A DNA stretch of 64,000 bases, taken from positions 124,001 through 188,000 of the forward strand of contig NZ_JAESIY010000009.1 in assembly GCF_016757215.1 (NCBI RefSeq), written 5' to 3'. This stretch comes from Fulvivirga sediminis (GTDB taxonomy: Bacteria; Bacteroidota; Bacteroidia; Cytophagales; Cyclobacteriaceae). This document shows, piece after piece, positions 19,492-27,870 of this stretch (positions are counted from its first letter, which is position 1; each line of letters starts with the position of its first letter). The position numbers and the translations under genes are program-made. The notes under the pieces were generated by a model that saw only the letters and a list, made by a program, of their open reading frames with translations, did no database searches and was not told the DNA's origin.

Positions 19492-20815
19492 TTGCTTTTA
19501 AAAATACCCTAACCTTCTTAATTCTCTTATTATCAACAGCAACCACAGTAAAAATAAATCTATCGAAATAGATTTTCTCTCCGGCAGAAGGTAATTTAGT
19601 ATTAATTTCTAATAACAGTCCGCCTAATGACTCACTTTCTCCTTTTATTTTATCGAAGGTGGAAGGATTTATTTCTAATATTTTACAAAAATCATTTAAT
19701 GTAGTCTTGCCTTCGAAAACATATGTATACTCATCCATTTGGCTGTATACTACATCATCGTCATCAAACTCATCATTTATCTCTCCTACTATTTCCTCAA
19801 TAATATCCTCAAGAGTAATTAATCCTGAAGTTCCTCCGTATTCATCCACCACAATAGCCATGTGTACCCTTTTTTCCTGAAAATCTTTTAATAAAGTATC
19901 TATCTTCTTGTTTTCAGGGACATAAAAACCGGGTCTCAACAATTTTTGCCAAGTGAAATTTTCATCATTTTCAAGATATGGCAACAGGTCTTTTATATAA
20001 AGAACACCTTCAATATTATCAATGGTCTCACAATACACAGGAATCCTAGAGAACCCTGACTTATTGATCTTATCCATTAACTCATGAAAATCCATCTCAT
20101 TATCAAAAGCAGTAATGTCCATTCTGGACCTCATCACCTGCTTTACCGAAAGAGTACCAAAGTTTACTATACCTTTTAAGATATCCTTTTCTTCTTCGGT
20201 TGTATCTTCATTAGTGGTAGTAAGCTCCAGTGCATGGTGAAGCTCCTCTACAGAGATATCATAACCCTTCTTTTGAAACCTGCTCTCTATAATATTACTC
20301 ACTGATAGCAATATAAATGAAAGTGGCCTAAAAATAGAGTTGCTAACCTTAAGAAAGCCAGAAGTAAACCTAGCGAACTGTAGATTATTAGGTGTAGCAT
20401 ACACTTTAGGCATAATCTCCCCAAAGAAAACTATGCCCATGGTAGTTAAAAAGGTAAGCACTATTACCGCTGTTCCTTCTGTAGTTTTAGTGCCTAAAAA
20501 CTCCCACATCACAAAAGTAGAAAGAGTGACTATAGCCACATTCACAAAATTATTAACTATTAGTATGGTGGCTAAAAGCTTTTGGGGGTTTTTAATTAAG
20601 CTTACTATCCTGCTATCAGCAGGCTTATTACTTTCCTTGCACTCAGTGATATCCTTAGCTGTAAGTGAAAAAAAGGCAACCTCTGATCCACTTATCAATG
20701 CTGATAAAACAAGCAAGAAAAGCAATGCTATTCCGCTAAATACGTAAACCAACGTACTCTCACTAAAACCTGCTGATAACAAAAGCTCACTAGGAGGCTC
20801 GTCTATACTTTCCAA
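19463..20815 (-). CDS. gldE: gliding motility protein GldE, CNNM/CBS membrane protein
   Basis: Protein of 450 residues with the architecture of the CNNM/CorC family. It has an N-terminal CNNM membrane domain (about 20-200, with ISGSEVAFFSL), a pair of CBS domains (about 220-345, MRSRMDITAF and VDEYGGTSGLITLEDIIEEIVGEI) and a C-terminal CorC_HlyC domain. Such proteins can transport divalent cations. The overlap with gldD and position after ssb identify it as GldE rather than another HlyC/CorC paralogue. In F. johnsoniae GldE supports GldD; the biochemical role is unresolved. Confidence 0.9.
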   Translation of the reverse strand: MESIDEPPSELLLSAGFSESTLVYVFSGIALLFLLVLSALISGSEVAFFSLTAKDITECKESNKPADSRIVSLIKNPQKLLATILIVNNFVNVAIVTLSTFVMWEFLGTKTTEGTAVIVLTFLTTMGIVFFGEIMPKVYATPNNLQFARFTSGFLKVSNSIFRPLSFILLSVSNIIESRFQKKGYDISVEELHHALELTTTNEDTTEEEKDILKGIVNFGTLSVKQVMRSRMDITAFDNEMDFHELMDKINKSGFSRIPVYCETIDNIEGVLYIKDLLPYLENDENFTWQKLLRPGFYVPENKKIDTLLKDFQEKRVHMAIVVDEYGGTSGLITLEDIIEEIVGEINDEFDDDDVVYSQMDEYTYVFEGKTTLNDFCKILEINPSTFDKIKGESESLGGLLLEINTKLPSAGEKIYFDRFIFTVVAVDNKRIKKVRVFLKANEEQSEKVD

Positions 20816-20839
20816 AATTAAAACTTTATGAAGATAAAT

Positions 20840-21298
20840 TTAGAATGGTAAATCATCAGTATCATCATCCATAGAAATATCCGCTGCTGGCTGAGATGAT
20901 TGCTGATACGAAGAGTTGCCTCCTGCAGATGATGATGATGCTGGATTTCCGCCACCTTCATTGCTTCCCTTAGGGCTAAGCATGGTCATGTTATCTCCTA
21001 CTATTTCAGTTGTATATCTTGTAATACCATCCTTCTCCCATGATCTAGTTCTTAGCTTACCCTCAATATACACCATATCTCCTTTATTGAGATATTTCTC
21101 TGATATATCGGCAAGGCCTCTCCATAATACCACATTGTGCCATTCTGTTTGCTCTCTTCTCTCTCCTGTATTTCTATCTTTGTAATACTCTGAAGTAGCT
21201 ACAGGAAAATTTGCAACCGAAGCGCCACTTTCTAAATGTCTCACTTCAGGATCTTTTCCTAATCTACCAACAATTATCACTTTATTTACTCCAGACAT
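20840..21298 (-). CDS. ssb: single-stranded DNA-binding protein
   Basis: Protein of 152 residues that coats single-stranded DNA in replication and repair. The N-terminal OB fold (1-105) has the SSB pattern [24 protein letters not shown] and [20 protein letters not shown] Gly/Ser/Gln linker follows, and the tail DDDTDDLPF is the acidic hook that recruits partners such as RecJ, RecG and RecQ-type proteins. It lies 48 bp after mutY and 24 bp before gldE. A -7 box is present 19 nt upstream of the ATG. Confidence 0.96.
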   Translation of the reverse strand: MSGVNKVIIVGRLGKDPEVRHLESGASVANFPVATSEYYKDRNTGERREQTEWHNVVLWRGLADISEKYLNKGDMVYIEGKLRTRSWEKDGITRYTTEIVGDNMTMLSPKGSNEGGGNPASSSSAGGNSSYQQSSQPAADISMDDDTDDLPF

Positions 21299-21317
21299 AA
21301 TTAAGCTTAGTTTTTAT

Positions 21318-21326
21318 GCAAAAATA
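21318..21326 (-). promoter_or_regulatory. candidate -7 box for ssb
   Basis: Minus strand TATTTTTGC fits TAnnTTTG and ends 19 nt before the ssb ATG. Around 20 nt upstream is a TTTTTAG stretch that could serve as a weak -33 box. It lies in the mutY-ssb gap, so ssb may be transcribed independently of mutY. Confidence 0.5.
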
Positions 21327-21346
21327 GCAATGTTTTATAAATCTAA

Positions 21347-22426
21347 CTAAAAAATGGCATCATTCAAATAACGAGAAACCAAAACAGGTTTAGGGAGATC
21401 ATTCACTTCCTCCTCATTATAGAAAATCAAATTTTCATCTAATAATAGATCCTTTACTTCAGTTGTAATATTTAATTTAAAAGTAAAAAATCGTGCATAG
21501 ATATGCCTATGCGTAAGAACATGTTTATAATCCTTACTTACTTCTACCGACATAATATAAGGCTGCAATTTACTTACCATCTCAGACTTACTAATAAGAT
21601 CTTCCAATACTAAAAAATCCGAGGTCTCCATCAATGGGTAATCATAAAGTCCTGCCCATATATCTGCACCCTCCCTTTTATTCAGTATCATTTCTCTTTC
21701 GTCTGTAATAAATACTATATAATTAAAATAGCGTTTTTTCACCTTTACCTTTTTGGTCTTTACAGGCAATGCATCTTGCCTATCATTCTGAAAAGCAGAG
21801 CATTCTAAACGGAAAATACAATTCTCACACGCAGGTGATTTTGGCGTACAGTGTAAGGCCCCAAATTCCATAATGGCCTGATTATAGGTGTCGGGGTTTT
21901 TATCGGGTATTAACTCCCACGCCAATTCTTCGAACTTCTTTTGCCCTGAGCCACTAGCAATATCAGCATCCAAACCAAACACTCGCGCAAGAACCCGATA
22001 GACATTTCCATCAATAACTGGCACCTTTTCCTTGAAAGCAAAAGAAGCTATAGCTGCCGACGTATACTTGCCAATTCCAGGTAGTTTTATCAGTGATTTA
22101 GAGTCTTTTGGGAAGTTTTTCTCAAACTTTTTATCAATTTCTTTTGCACACTTATGTAAGTTTCTGGCTCTTGAGTAATATCCTAAGCCTTGCCACAGCC
22201 TCAGGACAGTTTGCTCATCAGCAGATGCCAATTCGGAAACATTTTCGAAATTCTCTACAAACTTCTCATAATAGGGCAACCCTTGAATTACCCTTGTTTG
22301 CTGTAAAATAATCTCTGAAAGCCAAATCCGGTAAGGATCAGTCGTTTGGCGCCAGGGCAGGTCTCTTGCGTTTTCTTCATACCATGTTACCAGCTTCTCA
22401 GAAAAAGCATTATTATTATCCATCAA
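21347..22426 (-). CDS. mutY: A/G-specific adenine DNA glycosylase
   Basis: Removes adenine mispaired with 8-oxoguanine. The 359 residues have catalytic E38 in LSEIILQQT, the helix-hairpin-helix LPGIGKYTSAAI (114-125), catalytic D138 in VPVIDGNVYR and the [4Fe-4S] ligands C192, C199, C202, C208 (C-x6-C-x2-C-x5-C). A C-terminal NUDIX-like domain that recognises 8-oxoG follows (about 230-350). It is the first gene of the long minus run and is divergent from the HU-like gene. Confidence 0.95.
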   Translation of the reverse strand: MMDNNNAFSEKLVTWYEENARDLPWRQTTDPYRIWLSEIILQQTRVIQGLPYYEKFVENFENVSELASADEQTVLRLWQGLGYYSRARNLHKCAKEIDKKFEKNFPKDSKSLIKLPGIGKYTSAAIASFAFKEKVPVIDGNVYRVLARVFGLDADIASGSGQKKFEELAWELIPDKNPDTYNQAIMEFGALHCTPKSPACENCIFRLECSAFQNDRQDALPVKTKKVKVKKRYFNYIVFITDEREMILNKREGADIWAGLYDYPLMETSDFLVLEDLISKSEMVSKLQPYIMSVEVSKDYKHVLTHRHIYARFFTFKLNITTEVKDLLLDENLIFYNEEEVNDLPKPVLVSRYLNDAIF

Positions 22427-22501
22427 AAAAATCTTAAAAAAGTCAGAAATGAGTGTGTCAGATTTTTTACATATTTAATTTTTATATCCGACCGCTCAGT
22501 C

Positions 22502-22510
22502 TAAATTTGC
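22502..22510 (+). promoter_or_regulatory. candidate -7 box for the HU-like gene
   Basis: TAAATTTGC fits TAnnTTTG and ends 48 nt before the GTG start. It is preceded at about 20 nt by a T-rich stretch. It lies in the 132-bp divergent region with mutY; on the other strand TAGATTTG (22541-22548) may serve mutY. Confidence 0.45.
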
Positions 22511-22558
22511 TGACCAGTACATACTTAACTATTTTTTAATCAAATCTAAAGATATAAC

Positions 22559-22861
22559 GTGACTAAAGCAGAAGTAATAGCAGAAATATCGGATAAAACA
22601 GGAATTGATAAATCGGATGTCTCTGTAACGGTTGAAGCATTTTTTAATATAGTCAAAAATGCCATGTCAGAAGGTAATAACATATATGTTAGAGGCTTCG
22701 GCAGCTTTGTAAATAAGAAACGCAAAAAGAAAATTGCGCGTAACATTTCCAAAAACACAGCCATCGTAATTGATGAGCATTACATTCCTAGTTTTAAACC
22801 CTCTAAAGTATTCGTAGAAAAAATTAAAACGAGTGATAAGGTAAAAGACGTTAACAACTAG
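22559..22861 (+). CDS. HU/IHF-family DNA-bending protein
   Basis: Histone-like protein of 100 residues that binds and bends DNA as a dimer. The family core VEAFFNIVKNAMSEGNNIYVRGFGSFVNKKR (about 25-56) is clear, and IPSFKPSKVF near 80-89 closes the fold. The beta-arm reads RNISKNTAI, where HU and IHF normally have RNP.TG; the DNA-intercalating proline is therefore absent. From memory this is common in Bacteroidota proteins in this gene neighbourhood. Start is GTG at 22559; there is no in-frame ATG nearby. A TPR gene follows after 57 bp with its own promoter-like box. Confidence 0.9.
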   Translation: MTKAEVIAEISDKTGIDKSDVSVTVEAFFNIVKNAMSEGNNIYVRGFGSFVNKKRKKKIARNISKNTAIVIDEHYIPSFKPSKVFVEKIKTSDKVKDVNN

Positions 22862-22892
22862 CCTTCACTTTTCGCAATTGAGATTATCCTTG

Positions 22893-22901
22893 TATTTTTG
22901 C
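22893..22901 (+). promoter_or_regulatory. candidate -7 box for the TPR gene
   Basis: TATTTTTGC fits TAnnTTTG and ends 17 nt before the ATG at 22919. About 20 nt upstream lies CTTTTC, a weak match to the TTTG -33 box. Confidence 0.5.
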
Positions 22902-22918
22902 ATCTTAAATTATAAAGC

Positions 22919-23764
22919 ATGCTAAAGACAAGGATAATTTTATTTATATCTGCTGCCGTATTGGTAGCCATAATTTTTACGCTACCTAAAGTAGTAGTAG
23001 ATAATGAAGAAAATGCAGTGCCCAATAAAACAACATCAGGCACTTCGCACGCTGAGCCTACCCCCACTGAAATAGATACAGACAATATTGCACATGGACA
23101 GGCAGTTCCAGCAGACATACAGAAAAAAATAGATAATTTAAAGATTGACTACTCAAATAGTAGTAATATTGAAAAAAGTGTTATCTTTGCAGACTCTTTA
23201 GCCGAGCTGTATCTGAGCATTAATAAATATGACAGCGCAGCTAAGTTCGTTGAAATAATAGCTGAGAATATTCCAAATGAGAAAAATTGGGAAAGAGCCG
23301 GAAACACATATTATGATGCTTTTGGGTTTGCCATGGATCCTCAAAAACGTGCTTATTTAGGAGAAAAAGCAAGAGAATATTTCTTAAAAGTAATGGAAAA
23401 AACTCCATCTAACTTAGATGTTAAAAATAAGTTAGCCATGACTTACCTCTCCACATCTAATCCTATGAAAGGAATAGGGATGCTGAGGGAAATAATTGAG
23501 CAAGATCCAAAAAATGAAAAGGCGATGTTCAATTTAGGAGTATTGTCCATGCAGTCTAACCAGTACAATAAAGCGGTAGAGCACTTTAGTAAACTGGTAA
23601 AAACCTATCCGAATAATACACAAGCTCAGTTTTTTCTGGGCGTTAGTTATTTGGAAACAGGAAATAAAGACAAGGCTAAAGAGCAATTTGAATTAGTAAA
23701 AACGCTGGATGATGATCCTGAAGTACAAGCTACTGCGGATTCTTATCTGGAAGATATTAGATAA
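22919..23764 (+). CDS. membrane-anchored tetratricopeptide protein
   Basis: Protein of 281 residues with an N-terminal membrane anchor (about 5-23), an acidic/Pro/Thr linker, then TPR-type helical repeats from about 80 to the end. The clearest repeats are NEKAMFNLGVLSMQSNQYNKAVEHF and NTQAQFFLGVSYLETGNKDKAKEQF (interrupted here by two residues between blocks). TPRs mediate protein-protein contacts; the partner is unknown. It is transcribed with the HU-like, 29-residue and rng genes, an order I recall from other Bacteroidota. No enzymatic motif is visible. Confidence 0.8.
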   Translation: MLKTRIILFISAAVLVAIIFTLPKVVVDNEENAVPNKTTSGTSHAEPTPTEIDTDNIAHGQAVPADIQKKIDNLKIDYSNSSNIEKSVIFADSLAELYLSINKYDSAAKFVEIIAENIPNEKNWERAGNTYYDAFGFAMDPQKRAYLGEKAREYFLKVMEKTPSNLDVKNKLAMTYLSTSNPMKGIGMLREIIEQDPKNEKAMFNLGVLSMQSNQYNKAVEHFSKLVKTYPNNTQAQFFLGVSYLETGNKDKAKEQFELVKTLDDDPEVQATADSYLEDIR

Positions 23765-23814
23765 AAGATTGTTAAACCATCGCTTATTCATTAAGTGATA
23801 AAAAATTAAAGATT

Positions 23815-23904
23815 ATGCCTTGCGGTAAGAAAAGAAAAAGACATAAGATTGCTACTCACAAGAGAAAGAAGAGATTAAGAAAGAATAGACACAAGAAAAA
23901 ATAA
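23815..23904 (+). CDS. 29-residue very basic protein, probable ribosome-associated
   Basis: A 29-residue ORF starting MPCGKKRKRHKIATH and ending RKNRHKKK, with about 18 basic residues and no acidic ones. It is preceded by an A-rich leader (AAATTAAAGATT) and followed by a terminator, so it is a real transcription unit end. Its composition and the KKRKR..H..RKKRLRKN.RHKK pattern resemble tiny ribosomal proteins of the bS22 / AURKAIP1-COX24 type. The assignment is by resemblance only. It lies between the TPR gene (50 bp) and rng (95 bp) and is missed by ordinary ORF cutoffs. Confidence 0.75.
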   Translation: MPCGKKRKRHKIATHKRKKRLRKNRHKKK

Positions 23905-23926
23905 TCTCACACTAGGTTATTAATGA

Positions 23927-23960
23927 GCCGACTCCATTTACAGGCGAAGTCGGCCTTTTT
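23927..23960 (+). terminator. rho-independent terminator
   Basis: GCCGACT (23927-23933) pairs with AGTCGGC (23948-23954) across a 14-nt loop, followed by CTTTTT. It ends the HU/TPR/29-residue transcript before rng. Confidence 0.8.
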
Positions 23961-23999
23961 ACTGTACACATCAAATTTTTTAATCCAAATTATTAAGTT

Positions 24000-25556
24000 T
24001 TGAGTAATGAATTAATTATCAATTCGACTCAGAATGGATGTCGTATAGCCCTATTAAAAGATAAAAGCCTGGTTGAGTTCCATCACGATGAAGATGGCAA
24101 TCAATTTAATGTAGGTGACATATACCTGGGCACTGTTAGAAAAGTGGTTCAGGGTCTCAATGCAGCCTTTATTGATATTGGTTATGAGAAAGATGCGTTT
24201 CTGCATTACCTTGACTTGGGTCCTAAATTTAGTTCGCTGCATGATTTCACCAAGCGGGCAGTTTCTAAAAAGAATACTTCCAGCAAACTTGAAAAATTCA
24301 GTCTAAAGCCTGACATAGATAAGCATGGAAAGATAAGTAGTGTTCTTTCTAAAAATCAGCAAATCCTAGTTCAGGTAGTTAAAGAACCCATCTCAACCAA
24401 AGGGCCACGACTATCCTGTGAGTTGTCAATAGCAGGAAGATATTTGGTGCTTGTTCCTTTTTCAAACACCGTAAATATTTCCAAGAAAATTGCCAGCAGT
24501 GACGAACGAAAGCGATTAGTTCGTCTTGTTTCATCTATAAAACCTGATAATTATGGAGTAATCATCAGAACGGTTGCTCAAGGGAAAGATGTTAAAGAGC
24601 TGGACACCGATTTACGTAACCTGCTCAACATATGGCATGAAGGGGTTAAAACCCTAAAAACAGCCAAACCTCGCGAAAAGGTTATAGGAGAGATGAGTAA
24701 AGCATCTGCAATTTTAAGAGATGTACTTAACGAATCTTTCGACAGCATTTATATTGATGATAAGGTTATTCTCGATGAGGTAAAAAGCTATATAAAAACT
24801 ATAGCACCCGATAAAGAGAAAATAGTAAAGCCTTATCAAGGCAAAGCCAAGATCTTTGAAAGTTTTGGCATAGAGAGGCAAATAAAATCGGCTTTTGGTC
24901 AGTCGGTTAGTCTTAAAGGTGGCGGATACCTTATTATTGAGCACACAGAAGCTCTTCATGTAATAGATGTAAATAGTGGCAACAAGTCTAACCGTGAGGA
25001 AGACCAGGAAGCTACTGCTCTCTCTGTAAACACAGAAGCAGCCAAGGAAATAGCCAGGCAGCTTCGCCTCAGAGATATGGGGGGAATCATCGTGATCGAC
25101 TTCATAGACATGAAAAGAGCTGAGAATAAAAAGCTCATATATAAAATCATGAAAGATGTAATGGTAAGTGATCGATCTAAATTCACGATTTTACCATTAT
25201 CAAAATTTGGCCTGATGCAAATTACCCGTCAGCGTGTGAGGCCAGAAATGAATATTACTACTAAAGAACTCTGTCCTACCTGCCATGGAACAGGTAAGAT
25301 TAATGCCTCAATCTTGGTTTCTGATCAAATAGAGAGGGCCATAGATTATTTAATGACCAAACAAAATGATAAGGATATTACGGTAGTAGTACACCCTTTC
25401 ATTTATGCCTATTTCACCAAAGGTACTTTATCAAGAAGACTAAAGTGGTTTTTGAAGTATTTCAAGTGGATAAAAATGGTGCAAGACTCCAGCGTAGGAG
25501 TAACCCAATTCCAATTTTTGAATAAATTTGGTGAAGAAATAGAAATCAATGGATAA
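24000..25556 (+). CDS. rng: ribonuclease E/G family endoribonuclease
   Basis: Endoribonuclease that processes rRNA and decays mRNA; 518 residues, the size of RNase G. An S1 domain (38-130, GDIYLGTVRKVVQGLNAAFIDIG) is interrupted by a longer charged loop (about 75-117). The catalytic metal site has D323 in VIDVNSG and D367/D370 in VIDFID; the Zn-link is CPTCHGTG (C425, C428). TTG at 24000 is chosen as start because the next residues MSNELIINS match the usual RNase G opening and no ATG is available in frame. A terminator precedes and another follows it, so it is probably monocistronic. Confidence 0.93.
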   Translation: MSNELIINSTQNGCRIALLKDKSLVEFHHDEDGNQFNVGDIYLGTVRKVVQGLNAAFIDIGYEKDAFLHYLDLGPKFSSLHDFTKRAVSKKNTSSKLEKFSLKPDIDKHGKISSVLSKNQQILVQVVKEPISTKGPRLSCELSIAGRYLVLVPFSNTVNISKKIASSDERKRLVRLVSSIKPDNYGVIIRTVAQGKDVKELDTDLRNLLNIWHEGVKTLKTAKPREKVIGEMSKASAILRDVLNESFDSIYIDDKVILDEVKSYIKTIAPDKEKIVKPYQGKAKIFESFGIERQIKSAFGQSVSLKGGGYLIIEHTEALHVIDVNSGNKSNREEDQEATALSVNTEAAKEIARQLRLRDMGGIIVIDFIDMKRAENKKLIYKIMKDVMVSDRSKFTILPLSKFGLMQITRQRVRPEMNITTKELCPTCHGTGKINASILVSDQIERAIDYLMTKQNDKDITVVVHPFIYAYFTKGTLSRRLKWFLKYFKWIKMVQDSSVGVTQFQFLNKFGEEIEING

Positions 25557-25564
25557 TATTAAAG

Positions 25565-25594
25565 GAAGTCGATTTAAAATCGGCTTCTTTTTTT
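25565..25594 (+). terminator. rho-independent terminator of rng
   Basis: GAAGTCGATTT pairs with AAATCGGCTTC (one G-U pair) followed by seven T. The T-tract reaches the stop codon of the convergent DUF4421-like gene. In the other direction CCTTTAATATT follows the stem, so it may work both ways. Confidence 0.85.
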
Positions 25595-26648
25595 ATAAGC
25601 CTATCTTTTCCAATTGATCACGTATACTGTGCTTTAATAAGCCGAACTCATTAAACCGGTAGCCAATAAAAAATTTATAATTACCCGTAGAACTACTAAT
25701 TCTTGCATCTTCCAACCTCATAGAGCCATTATCATAAATCGCTGTAGCTCCAAAGAAAAAATTTTCGTGATCATAGCCTAAAGACGCTCTTAGATTAATT
25801 TTGCTTTCAAGCACAAAATCACTCTTAAAATCTTCATCTAAATAGTATTCCTGATATTGTAGTCCTGCTCCTACTGCTGCGTTTACATTACAGTAGAAGT
25901 ACTTTTTCACAAATGTGTACCCATAGCCTGGCAATAAGGAAAAGGCACTAAAATCACCTTTTACTAAATTGGCATCTTCACCAAAGCGATCACCAATTTC
26001 TATTGGAAGCAAAGAAGAATCAGATTCAATTTTCGTGTTATTAAGCGAAGTTATTAACAAAACAGACCCCGCACTGCGGAGTTGCCTTTCTGATTGGTTA
26101 TAGCCGGCACGGAATGAATAACGATCACTGTTGAAAATATGAATGCCATTAAGGATTAATTTTCGTATGCCCAAGTCACGCCTCAATGGGTATATCCCGT
26201 CAGAATCAAAATCAGGAAAAATTTTATCGGCGTTATTAATGTAAAAGCCATGGTATTTCTGATAAGTAACATCAAAACACCACTTCCTACCATATATATT
26301 TCCTTGAAAATCTTTAAACTCTGTAACCCCAAACTGACCTTCATTTTTATGTAAAAAGTCTGGTACTTTTAGAGCCATTTCGAAACCTATATCAAAAACA
26401 TAAACTCCCAAACCAACCATGCCTTGATTATTAGGAATATAATTTACTCTATTACTCCTATCACTGTTACTAATAAGATCCATGGACAGAATTTTATTAG
26501 CACCTAAAAGCTTCATGTTAAACTTATTTGGAAATGTCTGCACATAATAATTGTACACAGAATCCTGATTTTGGGCAAAAGCGAATAGACAAGAGGCGAA
26601 AACTCCGAATAAGGTTAAGTATATTTTCAAATTGGTCTTGGTCATCAC
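25593..26648 (-). CDS. secreted DUF4421-like outer-membrane protein
   Basis: Protein of 351 residues with a signal peptide (about 1-25, FAFAQ). The rest is rich in alternating aromatic/hydrophobic strands (FRAGYNQSERQ, YFYCNVNAAVGAGLQYQEYYL, FFFGATAIYDNGSM, YKFFIGYRF) that suggest an outer-membrane barrel. Segments such as NYIPNNQGMVGLGVYVFDIGFEM and YGRKWCFDV.YQKYHGFYI resemble the DUF4421 family. Function is unknown. It is the last gene of the sigma-78aa-nth-GT4 minus run, 32 bp after the glycosyltransferase. Confidence 0.65.
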   Translation of the reverse strand: MMTKTNLKIYLTLFGVFASCLFAFAQNQDSVYNYYVQTFPNKFNMKLLGANKILSMDLISNSDRSNRVNYIPNNQGMVGLGVYVFDIGFEMALKVPDFLHKNEGQFGVTEFKDFQGNIYGRKWCFDVTYQKYHGFYINNADKIFPDFDSDGIYPLRRDLGIRKLILNGIHIFNSDRYSFRAGYNQSERQLRSAGSVLLITSLNNTKIESDSSLLPIEIGDRFGEDANLVKGDFSAFSLLPGYGYTFVKKYFYCNVNAAVGAGLQYQEYYLDEDFKSDFVLESKINLRASLGYDHENFFFGATAIYDNGSMRLEDARISSSTGNYKFFIGYRFNEFGLLKHSIRDQLEKIGL

Positions 26649-26680
26649 GTTTTCAGCTATTCACAAAAGGACTTCTACTA

Positions 26681-27859
26681 TTAATCACCAAAACCAAGAA
26701 ATTGTTGCAATTTTTTCAATTGATCTTGCTTATCAAAACTCTGTTCGGCCAGCTTACGTGAATTAATTTGAGCTCGCATCAATAATTCATCATCTTCAAC
26801 AAACTTCTTAAGCTCGTTATAAAACTGTTTGGGTTCCTCCGGATTATAATAAAAACCACATTCATTCTTCTCAATTATCTTTTTAAGCCAGCCTTCAAAA
26901 TTCATAATGATGAGTTTTCCTGCGGCCAATCCATCAAATAATTTATTAGGGCTGCCAGAAGCTAAAACAGGAACATTTTGAAAAGAAACATATACAGCGT
27001 CAGAAACATTCAAAAGCTCTCTCACTTCATCCTTTCCTGCAAAAGGAACAAAACGAACGTTAACAAGATTTTGCTCTTCTACCAAATTCTTCATATGCTG
27101 AGCTCTTGCCCCCTCTCCTGCCACCATAAATTGTATATGCGCATTATCTAAACAAGCCTCCGCGGCGGCAAGCATATATTCTAAATGATTAGCCAAACCG
27201 ATTGTACCAGCATAAGTAATTACAAATTTATCTTCCACCCCATACTTTAGCTGTAGCCTGAGATCTTTCTTACCAGCAGTAAAAAACTCATTATCGGCCA
27301 TATTAGTAATCACTTCCACTTTTTTCTTATTGAGCTTTTGAAGAATAATATCTTTTATATCAGGAGACAGAGCTACAATCTTTTCTGTCTCCTTATAACT
27401 TTTCTTCTCCAACCAATATGCCAATTTTTTCAAAAGCCAATTATTAAGAACTTTTAATTGTATGGGAGCATCCGGCCATAAGTCTCCCACTTCAAAAACA
27501 TATGGAGTCCTAAATCTAAATTTTGCATAAAGAGCAATTATTCCTGTGGTGAGCGGCGTGGTGATTACATAATTAAGATCAACAGGTTGTATTTTCTTTA
27601 TCACCTTTAATGACATCCAAACAAAACGAATGAATGCATGTACTCTACTCCAAAAACTGAGATGATTTGTGTAGTAAACAGGAAGATAACTAATTTTAAT
27701 GCCATCAATAATCTTCACATCTGCCTTGGGTTTGTTGTAGGCTGTAATTACCTGCACATCATGTCCAAGTTCTTTTAGATGCTTAACTATATGATAAGAA
27801 CGGATACCTCCACCTTCTTGTGGTGTTTTAAAATATTGATGGATAAGAACTATACGCAT
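26681..27859 (-). CDS. GT4-family glycosyltransferase
   Basis: Retaining glycosyltransferase of 392 residues with the GT-B fold. The N-terminal acceptor domain begins IHQYFKTPQEGGGIRSYHI, the WbuB-like opening. The C-terminal donor domain (Glycos_transf_1, about 205-375) contains ITYAGTIGLANHLEYML and ASGSPNKLFDGLAAGK, where family 4 enzymes bind the sugar nucleotide. The product is probably a surface polysaccharide or LPS part, but no other polysaccharide genes are adjacent. It lies 11 bp downstream of nth. Confidence 0.87.
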   Translation of the reverse strand: MRIVLIHQYFKTPQEGGGIRSYHIVKHLKELGHDVQVITAYNKPKADVKIIDGIKISYLPVYYTNHLSFWSRVHAFIRFVWMSLKVIKKIQPVDLNYVITTPLTTGIIALYAKFRFRTPYVFEVGDLWPDAPIQLKVLNNWLLKKLAYWLEKKSYKETEKIVALSPDIKDIILQKLNKKKVEVITNMADNEFFTAGKKDLRLQLKYGVEDKFVITYAGTIGLANHLEYMLAAAEACLDNAHIQFMVAGEGARAQHMKNLVEEQNLVNVRFVPFAGKDEVRELLNVSDAVYVSFQNVPVLASGSPNKLFDGLAAGKLIIMNFEGWLKKIIEKNECGFYYNPEEPKQFYNELKKFVEDDELLMRAQINSRKLAEQSFDKQDQLKKLQQFLGFGD

Positions 27860-27870
27860 ATGAACAAAAC

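Noticed and set aside
20340-20747. 135-residue reading frame opposite gldE
   Set aside because: It is the antisense shadow of the well-supported CNNM membrane domain of gldE.
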